Of a stretch of DNA of 64,000 bases, positions 43,956-54,500 are shown in pieces. Origin of the DNA: Paenibacillus sp. S150. GTDB lineage: Bacteria; Bacillota; Bacilli; Paenibacillales; Paenibacillaceae. The notes under the pieces were generated by a model. The model ran no database searches. It had not been told where the DNA came from and saw only the letters and a list, made by a program, of their open reading frames with translations. The position numbers were made by a program, and so were the translations under genes. The number at the start of each line of letters is the position of its first letter. The first letter of the stretch is position 1. The stretch is taken from positions 124,001 through 188,000 of the forward strand of contig NZ_JACBYI010000009.1 in the NCBI RefSeq assembly GCF_019352175.1, given 5' to 3'.

Positions 43956-45474
43956 GGTATTCATCGTGGACGATGAGCCATTTATTATTGAAGGTCTCTA
44001 TGACATCGTCGATTGGGCCGGAATGGGAATGGAGATTGTCGGCCGTGCGGAGAACGGGCAGGAGGCTCTGCAGGCGCTGACCTCACTCCGTGCGGATATT
44101 CTGATTACGGACATTTCCATGCCGCTGATGAATGGCCTGGATCTGATCCGCGCTGTCCGCAGAGTTCAGCCAGGGCTTAAGGTCATAATCCTCAGCGGGT
44201 ATGACGAATTTGGCTACCTCAAGGAGGGCATGGCGCTGGGAATTGAGAATTATCTGCTGAAGCCGATTAATCTGGAGGAATTCAGGGCTACGCTGAGCAA
44301 TGCAGTAGAGAAGCTGAATATGAGCAAAGCCGAAGAGAAATTGAACGCGCACAGCATTTCCATATTGAGAGACAATGTGATGCACCGCTGGCTGCGGGAA
44401 CAGATTGGACCGAATGAATTCCGTGAACGCGCGGAGCTGCTGGGCATCCAGCTGGACAAGCCGCTGCTGCTGGCGGCATTGCTGCGGCCCGGCAGGGAGG
44501 CCGGCAGCGGGGAATTTCTGAAGGCAGTGGCAGCTGCGCTTGGCGGCAGCAGCTCTGTGATTCTTTTTCAGGATATGGAAGGAGATGCCGTGCTGCTGCA
44601 TGGCTTAAGTGAATACCAGCGCGGGAAGGAAGAGGTAGAGCGCTGCCATGAGCGGCTGTCCAGGCAATTGTCCTCTTTTCAGCCGCTCCGCCTCTCGGTG
44701 GGCTCAGTCGTTGAGACAGAAGGCGGTGCGGCGCAGAGCTATGCAGAGGCGAAGAAAGCCCAGGAGTATTTCATGCTGTTTCCGGAACGGACGGTTATCC
44801 GCTATGAGGAGATTGAAAGCCGCAGTGAAGCGGACGGGCGGGAGGTCACAACGAACTGGGAGCAGGTGCAGAAGCTGATTCTGGCCAAGGACAAGGAAGC
44901 GCTGCTGCAGCGGATTGACGAACGGTTCGAGCAGCTGCGGCATATGGAAGGCGTGACTCCGGATATTCTTCAGGATTTCTCCATGGAATGGATGATCCGT
45001 TTCAAGATGCAATTGAAGGAAATCAGACATTGCGAAGAGCCGGAGCTGTACCAGGAAGGCTTCCGCAGACTCCGCGAGACAAGCTCGATTCTGGAATGGA
45101 TTCATATCCTCAAGGAAGCTGCCTCGCTTACGGTTGACCTGCTGGTCCGCGATGTGAAGAGTCCGGTCGTCCAGCAGGTGCTTAATTTCATCCATGAATC
45201 CTACGCCGAGGATATTTCACTGAAAACGCTTGGCGCACAATTCAACATCCATCCGGTGTATCTGGGGCAGCTGTTCAGCAAAGAGGTGGGGGATACCTTC
45301 ACCGAATACATCAACCGGTACCGAATTGAGAAAGCTAAGGAACAGCTGCGCACAACCTCAAGCAAGGTCCACGAAATCGCCAGGAATGTCGGCTATTGGG
45401 AGACCGGATATTTCTACAAGCAATTCAAAAAATATGTGGGAATTTCCCCCACCGAATACAAAGGACTTGTGTAA
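43948..45474 (+). CDS. Response regulator, YesN type (REC + AraC HTH)
   Basis: 508 residues. The N-terminal receiver has the acidic pair Asp8-Asp9, phosphoacceptor Asp55 (ILITDISMP) and Lys in LLKPINLEEF. A middle region of about 260 residues with a coiled-coil start is followed by an AraC-type double HTH (about 405-505: DISLKTLGAQFNIHPVYLGQ, VHEIARNVGYWETGYFYKQF). It is expected to activate the importer and glycosidase genes downstream. Start overlaps the kinase gene by 8 bp. Confidence 0.93.
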   Translation: MYKVFIVDDEPFIIEGLYDIVDWAGMGMEIVGRAENGQEALQALTSLRADILITDISMPLMNGLDLIRAVRRVQPGLKVIILSGYDEFGYLKEGMALGIENYLLKPINLEEFRATLSNAVEKLNMSKAEEKLNAHSISILRDNVMHRWLREQIGPNEFRERAELLGIQLDKPLLLAALLRPGREAGSGEFLKAVAAALGGSSSVILFQDMEGDAVLLHGLSEYQRGKEEVERCHERLSRQLSSFQPLRLSVGSVVETEGGAAQSYAEAKKAQEYFMLFPERTVIRYEEIESRSEADGREVTTNWEQVQKLILAKDKEALLQRIDERFEQLRHMEGVTPDILQDFSMEWMIRFKMQLKEIRHCEEPELYQEGFRRLRETSSILEWIHILKEAASLTVDLLVRDVKSPVVQQVLNFIHESYAEDISLKTLGAQFNIHPVYLGQLFSKEVGDTFTEYINRYRIEKAKEQLRTTSSKVHEIARNVGYWETGYFYKQFKKYVGISPTEYKGLV

Positions 45475-45652
45475 CGACTGTCTGCCGGGCAAGTTCTTTT
45501 CTTTATTTTCTACATGATTTATTTAGTTTAGCTTCTGTCTGAGAATGCTTTCATCAACTAAAGTTAAGATAATCCTTGAAAGGACACAGGCTAAACAAGC
45601 TCTTCAGAGGCTCCTGCGGCTTCAAGGTGAAAAAAAGGGGAGGTTACAAAGA

Positions 45653-47146
45653 ATGAGCAAGAAAAACAAACGGTTTTCCCTGTTACTGACATCGCTGATG
45701 GCATTCTCGGTACTGCTTAGCGCATGCGGCGGTTCGAACAATGCCGGGACCAATGATTCGGCTTCCGGATCGGGAAGCACTTCGGAGAAACCGGTAGAGC
45801 TGATCTGGTACACCATCGGTGCGCCGCAGAAGGACCTGGACCTGGTCGTGGATGAAATCAACAAATACACCAAAGAGAAAATCAATGCAACCCTGAAAAT
45901 CAACATGATCGACTACGGTGACTACTCGCAAAAAATGCAGGTTAAGGTTGCCTCAGGCGAACCCATGGATATCATGTTCACCTGCTCGTGGGCCCTGGAT
46001 TATGTACAGAATGCCCGCAAAGGCGCATTCCTGGAAATCGACAGCCTGATTGACGAATACGGTAAAGACCTCAAGGCTGCCATCGATCCGGCCTTCCTGG
46101 AAGGCTCCAAGGTAGACGGGCACAACTATGCGATTCCTGCCAACAAAGAGCTTCCGGCACAGGAAGTATGGCGCTTCAACAAAGAGCTGGTGGACAAGTA
46201 CAATCTGGACATCACCAGCGCAACAACTTTGGAAAGCATTGAGCCTTTGCTCAAAACCATCAAAGAAAACGAACCGGGTATCACACCGTATGCAATGGTC
46301 AAGGACCACATGCCGGTAATGCCTTTCGACTATATCATTGAAAAAATGCCGATGGCCGTATATTTGGACACTACAGACTATAAAATTGTCAACATTCTGG
46401 AAACTCCAGAGCTTAAATCCAGTCTTGAAACCGTACACAAATATTACAAGGCAGGTTATGTATCATCAGAAGTAGCCACAACCTCTTCGGTGGATGACCT
46501 GTACAAAGCCGGCAAATGGTTCATGGACCGTGCCACTACACAGCCAATGGCCGACAACCTGTGGTCAGCGAGCTACGGCTATCCTGTAGTATCCAGCCCA
46601 GCCGGAGAAGCCTACATCTACAACTGGTCCGTTATGGGTTCCATGCAGGCCATTTCCGCGAACTCCGAGCATCCTGAGAAAGCTATGGAATTCCTGAACC
46701 TGCTGAACACTGATCCGTATCTGCGCAATCTGGTCGACTCGGGTATTGAAGGTGTGCACTATGAGAAGGTCAATGACACCACCATCAAGAATCTGCCGGA
46801 AGCACAGAACTATGATATGCCATCCTTCGCTCTGGGCAACATCATGATCAATTATTTGAACGAGGGCGACCCTGCGGACAAATGGGAGCAGTTCAAAGCC
46901 TTTAACGAAGCGGGCGTCAATGCTCCGCTGCTCGGCTTCAACTTTGATACCTCCAAGGTGACGAATGAAATCGCCGCTGTGCAGAACGTGAAGGAAGAAT
47001 TCTGGGCTCCGCTGATGACGGGAACCGTAGATCCTGACGAATATCTGCCAAAAGCGATTGAGAAATTCAAGGCTGCCGGACTCGACAAAATCATCGCAGA
47101 AGCACAGGCACAAATCGACGAATGGAAAGCCGCGAACAACAAATAA
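45653..47146 (+). CDS. Extracellular sugar-binding lipoprotein (family 1)
   Basis: 497 residues from ATG 45653 (GGGGAGG 10 nt upstream); the frame opens earlier but that part is not a signal peptide. Lipobox LSACGG after MSKKNKRFSLLLTSLMAFSV. After a Gly/Ser/Thr linker it has the SBP_bac_1 fold (VELIWYTIGAPQKDLDLVVD, DIMFTCSWALDYVQNARKGA). LplA/YtcQ-like, it captures an oligosaccharide for the two permeases that follow. The 178-bp gap after yesN likely holds the promoter controlled by the regulator. Confidence 0.92.
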   Translation: MSKKNKRFSLLLTSLMAFSVLLSACGGSNNAGTNDSASGSGSTSEKPVELIWYTIGAPQKDLDLVVDEINKYTKEKINATLKINMIDYGDYSQKMQVKVASGEPMDIMFTCSWALDYVQNARKGAFLEIDSLIDEYGKDLKAAIDPAFLEGSKVDGHNYAIPANKELPAQEVWRFNKELVDKYNLDITSATTLESIEPLLKTIKENEPGITPYAMVKDHMPVMPFDYIIEKMPMAVYLDTTDYKIVNILETPELKSSLETVHKYYKAGYVSSEVATTSSVDDLYKAGKWFMDRATTQPMADNLWSASYGYPVVSSPAGEAYIYNWSVMGSMQAISANSEHPEKAMEFLNLLNTDPYLRNLVDSGIEGVHYEKVNDTTIKNLPEAQNYDMPSFALGNIMINYLNEGDPADKWEQFKAFNEAGVNAPLLGFNFDTSKVTNEIAAVQNVKEEFWAPLMTGTVDPDEYLPKAIEKFKAAGLDKIIAEAQAQIDEWKAANNK

Positions 47147-47161
47147 TTCATTCTTTAAGGA

Positions 47162-47199
47162 AGATCGGGCGGGTGCCAAGCCTCTTGCCCGGTCTTTTC
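47162..47199 (+). terminator. Hairpin between binding-protein and permease genes
   Basis: AGATCGGGC (47162-47170) pairs with GCCCGGTCT (47187-47195) with a G-T wobble, followed by TTTC. Partial terminator, which would give more binding protein than permease, as in other importer operons. Confidence 0.6.
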
Positions 47200-47222
47200 T
47201 TTACAGTTCAGGAGGGCTCAAC

Positions 47223-48161
47223 GTGAAAATGATTGGCGGATTCATCCGAAATATCATCAAAGACAAGGTTATGCTGCTCATGGTCCTACCGGGTGCGCTG
47301 TGGTTCCTCTTTTTCTCCTATTTGCCAATGGTAGGAACAGTTATCGCATTTAAAGAATACCGCTACAGCCGGGAGGGCTTCTGGGCCAGCATTGTTAACA
47401 GCAAGTGGGTAGGCTGGGACAACTTCAAATTTCTGTTCACCACGAACGATGCCTACATCATTACACGCAATACGCTTTTATACAATGCAGTCTTCATTTT
47501 GCTGGGCCTGGTGCTGTCCGTAGTCATGGCGATTGTGCTGTCCGAGATTGCCAACAAGAAGCTGGCCAAGGTCTATCAGACAGGCATGTTTCTGCCGTAC
47601 TTTCTGTCCTGGGTTGTTGTCGGCTATTTTGCCTTCAGCTTTCTCAGCTCCGAGAGCGGTGTGCTGAACCAGATTCTGAGCTATTTTGGGGCAGAACGGA
47701 TCAACTGGTACTCCGAGAAAAAATATTGGCCGGTCATTCTCGTGCTGGTATATTTGTGGAAGGCGCTCGGCTATAACAGCGTAGTCTACCTGGCGGCTAT
47801 CATGGGTATCGACAAATCGCTCTATGAAGCGGCGATGATTGACGGCGCAGGCAAATTCCAGCAGATCAAGAATATTACGCTGCCGCTGCTGAGCCCCATC
47901 ATCACCATTATGACACTGCTTGCGATCGGGAAAATCTTCTATGCCGACTTCGGCTTGTTCTACCAGGTGCCCCGCAATTCCGGGACGCTGTACAGTGTTA
48001 CGAACGTTATCGATACCTATGTCTACCAAGGCCTCAAATCTACAGGCGAGATCGGCATGAGTACTGCGGCGGGTCTTTATCAGTCCGTTGTCGGCTTCGT
48101 GCTTGTCATCAGCTCGAACTATATCGTGCGCAAATTCAACAAGGACAGCGCCTTATTCTAG
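47223..48161 (+). CDS. Sugar ABC transporter permease, LplB type
   Basis: 312 residues from GTG 47223 (AGGAGGG 6 nt upstream). Six membrane helices and the EAA loop (YEAAMIDGAGKFQQIKNITL) are clear. It begins KMIGGFIRNIIKDKVMLLMV like other LplB/YteP proteins. With the next permease it forms the channel of a CUT1 sugar importer. No ATPase gene is nearby, so it probably uses a shared MsmX-type ATPase encoded elsewhere. Confidence 0.92.
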   Translation: MKMIGGFIRNIIKDKVMLLMVLPGALWFLFFSYLPMVGTVIAFKEYRYSREGFWASIVNSKWVGWDNFKFLFTTNDAYIITRNTLLYNAVFILLGLVLSVVMAIVLSEIANKKLAKVYQTGMFLPYFLSWVVVGYFAFSFLSSESGVLNQILSYFGAERINWYSEKKYWPVILVLVYLWKALGYNSVVYLAAIMGIDKSLYEAAMIDGAGKFQQIKNITLPLLSPIITIMTLLAIGKIFYADFGLFYQVPRNSGTLYSVTNVIDTYVYQGLKSTGEIGMSTAAGLYQSVVGFVLVISSNYIVRKFNKDSALF

Positions 48162-48182
48162 TCTGCGAAGGGAGTGAACCAG

Positions 48183-49100
48183 ATGTCCACTTTAGTTAAA
48201 AAAGAACGTGATTTCCATAAGCTCTCCAAAACCTGGAACGTGCTTTTTAATCTGTTTGCAGGTATTTTTGCATTCCTGTGCGTATTTCCTTTTATATTTG
48301 TAGTGATCATTTCCTTCACGGATGAAGGGGCGCTGGCCAGAGACGGCTACAGTCTGTTCCCGGCCAAATGGAGCCTGGGTGCATACCAATATGTGTTTCA
48401 GTCAGGTGACATGCTGCTGCGGTCCTACGGGGTAACCATCCTCGTGACGGTGCTGGGCACACTGATCAGCCTGCTGTTTATTTCGTTTTATTCCTATGCC
48501 ATTTCCCGTAAAAGCTTCAGATACCGCAATTTCTTTGCTTTCTTTGCCTTCTTCACCATGCTTTTCAACGGCGGGCTCGTTCCAACCTACATCATTGTCA
48601 CGCAGTTCCTTGGCCTGAAGGATACGATCTGGGCGCTGGTGATGCCGCTGGCTGTCAACGCCTTTTACATTATGATCCTGCGGACGTTCTACAGCACCAG
48701 CGTTCCCGATGCCATTATTGAATCCGGTAAAATCGACGGCGCGGGCGAATTCCGCATCTTCCTTACACTGGTGCTGCCGCTCTCGTTGCCCGGTCTGGCT
48801 ACCATTGCCCTGTTCAGTACCCTGGGCTACTGGAACGACTGGTTCAACGCACTGCTATATATCGATGATCCGAACCTGGTTCCGCTGCAGTCGATGCTGA
48901 TGCGGATCGAGACCAGCATGCAATTTATTATGCAGAACTCAACCAACAGCTCGCTCAGCCTGGAGGCGCTCCGCTCCATGCCGCAGGATACCTCGCGGAT
49001 GGCGATGGTGGTGCTGGCGACCGGGCCGATTATTTTTGCCTATCCCTTCTTCCAGCGTTATTTCATCCAGGGGCTTACGGTAGGAGCGGTGAAGGAATAA
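48183..49100 (+). CDS. Sugar ABC transporter permease, LplC/YtcP type
   Basis: 305 residues from ATG 48183 (AAGGGAG 8 nt upstream; GTG 48174 overlaps that site). Six helices, FFTMLFNGGLVPTYIIVTQF signature of LplC-like permeases and EAA loop (IESGKIDGAGEFRIFLTLVL), ending FIQGLTVGAVKE. Partner of the permease above. The GH3 gene follows after 29 bp, in the same operon. Confidence 0.92.
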   Translation: MSTLVKKERDFHKLSKTWNVLFNLFAGIFAFLCVFPFIFVVIISFTDEGALARDGYSLFPAKWSLGAYQYVFQSGDMLLRSYGVTILVTVLGTLISLLFISFYSYAISRKSFRYRNFFAFFAFFTMLFNGGLVPTYIIVTQFLGLKDTIWALVMPLAVNAFYIMILRTFYSTSVPDAIIESGKIDGAGEFRIFLTLVLPLSLPGLATIALFSTLGYWNDWFNALLYIDDPNLVPLQSMLMRIETSMQFIMQNSTNSSLSLEALRSMPQDTSRMAMVVLATGPIIFAYPFFQRYFIQGLTVGAVKE

Positions 49101-49129
49101 GACCGTCAGCATAAGAAGGAGTGGAGAGT

Positions 49130-51553
49130 ATGACATATAAAGACCCAGGCAAGCCGGCCAAAGAACGGGCGGAGCATTTGCTGGGACTGATGACCTTGGA
49201 AGAAAAGGCCGCTCAGCTGGTTCAGCCCTTCGGCTGGCAGGCCTATGAACATACAGATGGAGAGATTACGCTTACGGAAGACTTTAAACGCCGGGTGGCG
49301 GAGGCGGGCGTCGGTTCGCTGTACGGAATGCTTCGCGCCGATCCGTGGACAGGCGTGACACTGGCAAGCGGTCTGTCTCCGAGGCAGGGCGCGGAAGCGG
49401 TGAATGCCATTCAGCGCTATGCCATCGGGAACTCACGCCTCGGCATCCCGATCCTGATCGGGGAAGAGTGCTCGCACGGGCATATGGCGATTGGGGCGAC
49501 GGTATTTCCGGTTCCGCTGTCGCTGGGCAGCTCGTGGAATGTGGACCTGTACCGGGAAATGTGCCGGGCGGTGGCGCTGGAGACCCGCAGCCAGGGCGGA
49601 ACGGTAACCTACTCGCCGGTGCTTGATGTGGTGCGCGACCCCCGCTGGGGCCGCACCGAGGAGTGCTTCGGCGAGGACGCTTATTTGATCAGCGAGCTGG
49701 CCGTTGCCTCCGTCGAGGGGCTTCAGGGGGAATCGCTGAGCAGCCGGGAGAGCGTCGGCGCTACCCTGAAGCATTTTGTCGGCTACGGCAGCTCCGAGGG
49801 CGGCCGCAATGCCGGCCCGGTGCATATGGGCTGGCGCGAATTGCTGGAAGTCGATCTGCTGCCGTTCAAGAAGGCGGTCGGGGCGGGCGCAGTGTCCATT
49901 ATGCCCGCCTACAATGAAATCGACGGCGTCCCCTGCACGGCGAATACCGCGCTTATGGAGGATATTCTCCGCGGGGCCTGGGGCTTTGAGGGCCTCGTAA
50001 TTACCGATTGCGGCGCCATCGAAATGCTGGCTGCCGGGCATGATGTGGCAGAGGACGGACTGGATGCGTCCGTGCAGGCCATCACTGCCGGCATCGATAT
50101 GGAGATGTCCGGCGCGATGTTCGGGGAGCATCTCGTGAATGCCGTCCATACAGGCAAGCTGGCGGTGGAGGTTCTGGACCGCGCCGTCCAGCGGGTGCTG
50201 GAACTGAAATTCAAGCTTGGCCTGTTCGAGCAGCCGTACGCCGATCCGGAGGCGGCAGAGAAATTTATCGGAAGCAGCAGGCACCGGGAGCTTGCCCGGA
50301 AGCTGGCAGCGGAGAGCATCATTCTGCTCAAGAATGAAGGCGGCACGCTGCCGCTGAACGCCGGCGCGGGCGGCAACAGCGGCAGGACAGGCAACGAGGG
50401 CACAGGCGCCGGCTCCGCAGGCATCAGCGGCACAGGCAGCAGGGATGCCTGCGTCGGCCCGGGCGGCAAAGACAGCGGCGGCTCCGGCAAGGTGGCCGTT
50501 ATCGGCCCGAACGCCGATGCGCCTTACAATCAATTGGGCGACTACACCTCGCCGCAGCAGCGTTCCAGCATCGTAACCGTGCTGGACGGTATACGCGGCA
50601 AGCTTGGGCCGGAGCGGGTGCTGTACGCACCGGGCTGCCGGATCAAAGGCGATGACCGCGAAGGCTTTGAGGCTGCACTGGCCTGTGCTGTACAGGCCGA
50701 CACCGTGGTGCTGGCGCTCGGCGGCTCAAGCGCCCGTGATTTCGGTGAAGGCACGATTGACCTGAAGACCGGAGCGTCACAGGTCACGGAGCATTCCTGG
50801 AGCGATATGGACTGCGGCGAAGGGATTGACCGGATTTCACTGGCGCTTTCGGGTGTGCAGCTGGAACTGTTCAAGGAGCTTCACAAGCTGGGCAAGCCGT
50901 TGATTGTGGTCTATATCAATGGCCGTCCGGTGAGCGAGCCTTGGATTGAAGAGCATGCCGACGCCATTCTGGAGGCCTGGTATCCGGGGCAGGAGGGCGG
51001 TCATGCCGTGGCCGATATCCTGTTCGGGGATGTCAATCCTTCAGGCAGGCTGACCATCTCCTGGCCGAAGGATGCCGGACAGCTTCCGGTGTATTACAAC
51101 GGCAAGCGTTCACGCGGCAAAAGATACCTAGAAGCAGATTCACAGCCCCGCTACCCGTTCGGGTTCGGACTGGGCTATACGAGCTTCAGTTATGCCGATC
51201 TTATAGTCGAGCCGCAGGCGATTGCTGCCGGAGAAACGGCGACGGTAAGCATCACAGTAACAAACACCGGAGAACGTGAAGGAGCCGAGGTCGTTCAGCT
51301 CTATATCTCCGATGTTGCCAGCAAGGTATCAAGACCTGCCAAGGAACTGAAGGGCTTCCGCAAGATTACGCTGTCTCCGGGCGAAGCGCAAACCGTAGAA
51401 TTTGAGGTCGGCGCGGAGCAGCTGCAATATATTGGTCCGGACTACCGGCCTGTCGTAGAGCCGGGAGCATTCAAGGTGCTGGTAGGCAGTCATGTGAATG
51501 ATGTGCGGGAAGCCGCGCTTGAGGTAAAGGAGGGTGCGCATGGAACGGATTAG
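49130..51553 (+). CDS. GH3 beta-glycosidase
   Basis: 807 residues from ATG 49130 (AAGGAG 9 nt upstream). No signal peptide, so it acts on imported sugars. The TIM-barrel domain has the substrate motif TLKHFVGYGSSEGGRNAGPV and nucleophile Asp293 (VITDCGAIEML). The alpha/beta sandwich domain begins KVAVIGPNADAPYNQLGDYT and a C-terminal FnIII-like domain follows (FGFGLGYTSFSYADL onward). GH3 enzymes remove beta-glucose, beta-xylose or beta-GlcNAc. Between the first two domains is a 45-residue Gly/Ser/Thr-rich insert (about 408-452), unusual for GH3. Last 14 bp overlap the GH38 gene. Confidence 0.92.
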   Translation: MTYKDPGKPAKERAEHLLGLMTLEEKAAQLVQPFGWQAYEHTDGEITLTEDFKRRVAEAGVGSLYGMLRADPWTGVTLASGLSPRQGAEAVNAIQRYAIGNSRLGIPILIGEECSHGHMAIGATVFPVPLSLGSSWNVDLYREMCRAVALETRSQGGTVTYSPVLDVVRDPRWGRTEECFGEDAYLISELAVASVEGLQGESLSSRESVGATLKHFVGYGSSEGGRNAGPVHMGWRELLEVDLLPFKKAVGAGAVSIMPAYNEIDGVPCTANTALMEDILRGAWGFEGLVITDCGAIEMLAAGHDVAEDGLDASVQAITAGIDMEMSGAMFGEHLVNAVHTGKLAVEVLDRAVQRVLELKFKLGLFEQPYADPEAAEKFIGSSRHRELARKLAAESIILLKNEGGTLPLNAGAGGNSGRTGNEGTGAGSAGISGTGSRDACVGPGGKDSGGSGKVAVIGPNADAPYNQLGDYTSPQQRSSIVTVLDGIRGKLGPERVLYAPGCRIKGDDREGFEAALACAVQADTVVLALGGSSARDFGEGTIDLKTGASQVTEHSWSDMDCGEGIDRISLALSGVQLELFKELHKLGKPLIVVYINGRPVSEPWIEEHADAILEAWYPGQEGGHAVADILFGDVNPSGRLTISWPKDAGQLPVYYNGKRSRGKRYLEADSQPRYPFGFGLGYTSFSYADLIVEPQAIAAGETATVSITVTNTGEREGAEVVQLYISDVASKVSRPAKELKGFRKITLSPGEAQTVEFEVGAEQLQYIGPDYRPVVEPGAFKVLVGSHVNDVREAALEVKEGAHGTD

Positions 51554-54500
51554 AAGATTTATCCGCGAGCTGTCCGAGCGGCAGTGGCTGGAGCAGCACA
51601 CGCTGGAGGGCTGGGATATTCAGGCATCGGTCTATACCGTGCCGGGTCAATATGACGGCGTTCGGCCTTATACGGAAGGCGGGGATTTCAGCCTGTTTCC
51701 GAGTGTACAGGGAACCACTTACTTTTTCCGCCGTGCGCTGGACATTCCCGGGGAGTGGGCAGAGCAGCGTGCGGGTCTGATTTTTGAATCGGGAGGCGAG
51801 GGATTGCTGCGGGTGAACGGAGAATCTCGCCAGGGCCTCGACCGGAACCACACCTTTGTCACACTTGAAGCCACCCCGGACGGAAGACCGCTGGAGCTGG
51901 AAATTGAATTGTTTGATCCGATCCCGGAGCCGGTGGACCCGCTCAATCAGCAGGCGGTCATCCAGCCGCCGATCCGGTCTATCCGCACCTGGCTGGTGCG
52001 GGTCAATGTGCCGGTACAGAGCCTGATGTATACGGCTCTCATTGTCCGCGATTCGGCCATCCTGCTGCCGGAAGAGGATATGCGCCGCACGCGGATGCTG
52101 GAAGCCTTGTACCGGGTGATGGATGAATATTTGAATCTGCCGGAGGCCGCTCTTCGTGAGGGCAGCCCGGTTACAGGGCTTGAAGAAAAACTGCGGGCAG
52201 ATATCAACGCCATTGGCGCAAATGCGGAAGGCACCATCCATATGGTCGGCCAGTCGCATATCGATATTGCCTGGCTGTGGCCTGTCCGCGAGACCGTGCG
52301 GAAGACCAGCCGGACCTTCTCGACCGTGAATGCACTGATGGAAGAATACCCGGAATATCAATTTGCCCAGAGCCAGCCGCAGCTGTTCGAATATCTCAAG
52401 CAGAACGATCCGGTGCTGTTCGCCAGGGTCAAAGAGAGAATCCGCGAAGGACGCTGGGAGCTTGTCGGCGGCATGTGGGTGGAGCCGGATCTGAATATTC
52501 CGAGCGGAGAATCGCTGATGCGCCAGATGCTCTACGGCCAGCGGTTCTACCTGGAGGAATTCGGCAAGACCTCCGATATTGAATGGCTGCCGGATACCTT
52601 CGGCTACTGCGCATCGCTTCCGCAGATTATGCGGCATGGCGGCGTGCGCTATTTCATGACCACGAAGCTCGGCTGGAATGACACCAATGTGTTCCCTTAC
52701 GATCTGTTCCATTGGGTCGGCATTGACGGCACCGCCATGCTGTCCTATCTCAACCATGGGGTGAATGAGAATACTCTGCCCAAGGATGTACACGACCACT
52801 GGCAATCCTTCCGTGAAAAGAAAACACACAATGAGCAAATGCTGCTCTACGGGCATGGCGACGGCGGCGGAGGGGTAACCCGCGAAATGCTGGAATATAT
52901 CCGCAGGGCGGACCTGATGGTCGGCCAGCCCGCCAGTACCTTCAGCAATGCGGCAGAATTCTTCGCCGGTATTGAAGAGCGGCAGCCGAAGCTCCCGGAA
53001 TGGCGCGGCGATCTCTATCTGGAGCTGCACCGGGGCACTTATACTACCCATGGCCGCAATAAGCGGAACAACCGCAAGGCGGAAATCCTGTACCGCGAGG
53101 CGGAGCTGTGGCAGACACTGGCAGCCCCTTCAATGAAGCCGGAGCTGCTGGGCAGCATCGCAGAGCAGCTGCATCAAGGCTGGAAGCTGGTCCTGCTGAA
53201 CCAGTTCCATGACATTATTCCCGGCTCGGCCATCACCGAAGCCTATGTGACCTCGGAGAAGGAATACCGCGAGGTGTTCGCCCTGGGTCAGGCAGCGCTG
53301 CAGCCGGGGCTTGAAGTCCTGGCGGCTCAAGTGACGACGGCAGGCGGAGGCAGGCCTTATGTGCTGTTCAACAGCCTGGGCTGGGTACGCGATGCTGTAG
53401 CCGTAATCCCATTGGCAGATGCCGGTATAGAAGGAACAATTACAACGGAAAATACGGAACGGACAAATACAACATGGGCTGCCTATGATGAAGCCGGCCA
53501 TTCCCTTTCGCTGGACATCATTTCCGGCTCCGCGGCTGCGGACCAGCTGTCGGCCTGCATTCATATTCCGCAGATCCCGGGCCTTGGCTATAAGACGATC
53601 TGGTTGAGAAGCGTGCCTGTGGAAGCCGCCGGAGATTCCGGGACAGCTGCAACGCAAGCCGCCGGAGCTGCTTCAGCCTCGCAGGCTGCTCCATTGGCGG
53701 CGCACGCGGTACTGGGCGACAGCTGGGACACGCCGCACTACCGCCTTGCCTTCAATGAAAGAGGCGAAATCATCAGCCTCTTCGATAAAGCAGCCGGCCG
53801 CGAGATCGTGCAGCCGGGCGGACGCGCCAACCGGTTTCATTTTTTTCATGACCGTCCGACGCTCTGGGACGCCTGGGATATCGACAATCGTTATGAAGCC
53901 CAGCCCGCCGGTGAAGCGGAATTGGTGGAGAAATACGTGCTTCACTCGGGCAAGGTCCGGGATGTGCTGAGATTCCGCTGGAAGCTGGGCCGTTCTGTGA
54001 TTACCCAGGATTTGATTCTGTATTTCAATGATCGTAGAATCGACTTCAATACACATGTGGACTGGAATGAAGCCCATAAGCTGCTGAAGGTCGGCTTCCC
54101 GGTTGATGTGGTTGCAGACAAAGCGACCTATGAGATTCCCTTTGGCGCACTGGAGCGCCCGACCCACCGCAACACCAGCTGGGAGCAGGCGCAGTATGAG
54201 GTATGCGGCCACCGTTTTGCCGATGTGTCCGAGCATGGCTATGGCGTCAGTCTGCTGAATGACTGCAAGTACGGCTATGACGTTCAAGGCAGCACCATCC
54301 GCCTGTCGCTGCTGCGTGCGCCGAAGTGGCCCGATGCCACTGCGGACCTGGGTGCGCATGACTTCACTTATTCACTCTATCCCCACACCGGGGATTGGCG
54401 GAGTGCGCACACGCTGCGCAAGGCAGCCGAGCTTAACCATGAAGTACCCGCAATCGCCGCTGCCGGGAAGACTGGACAGCTGCCGTCCACTGGAGCTTTT

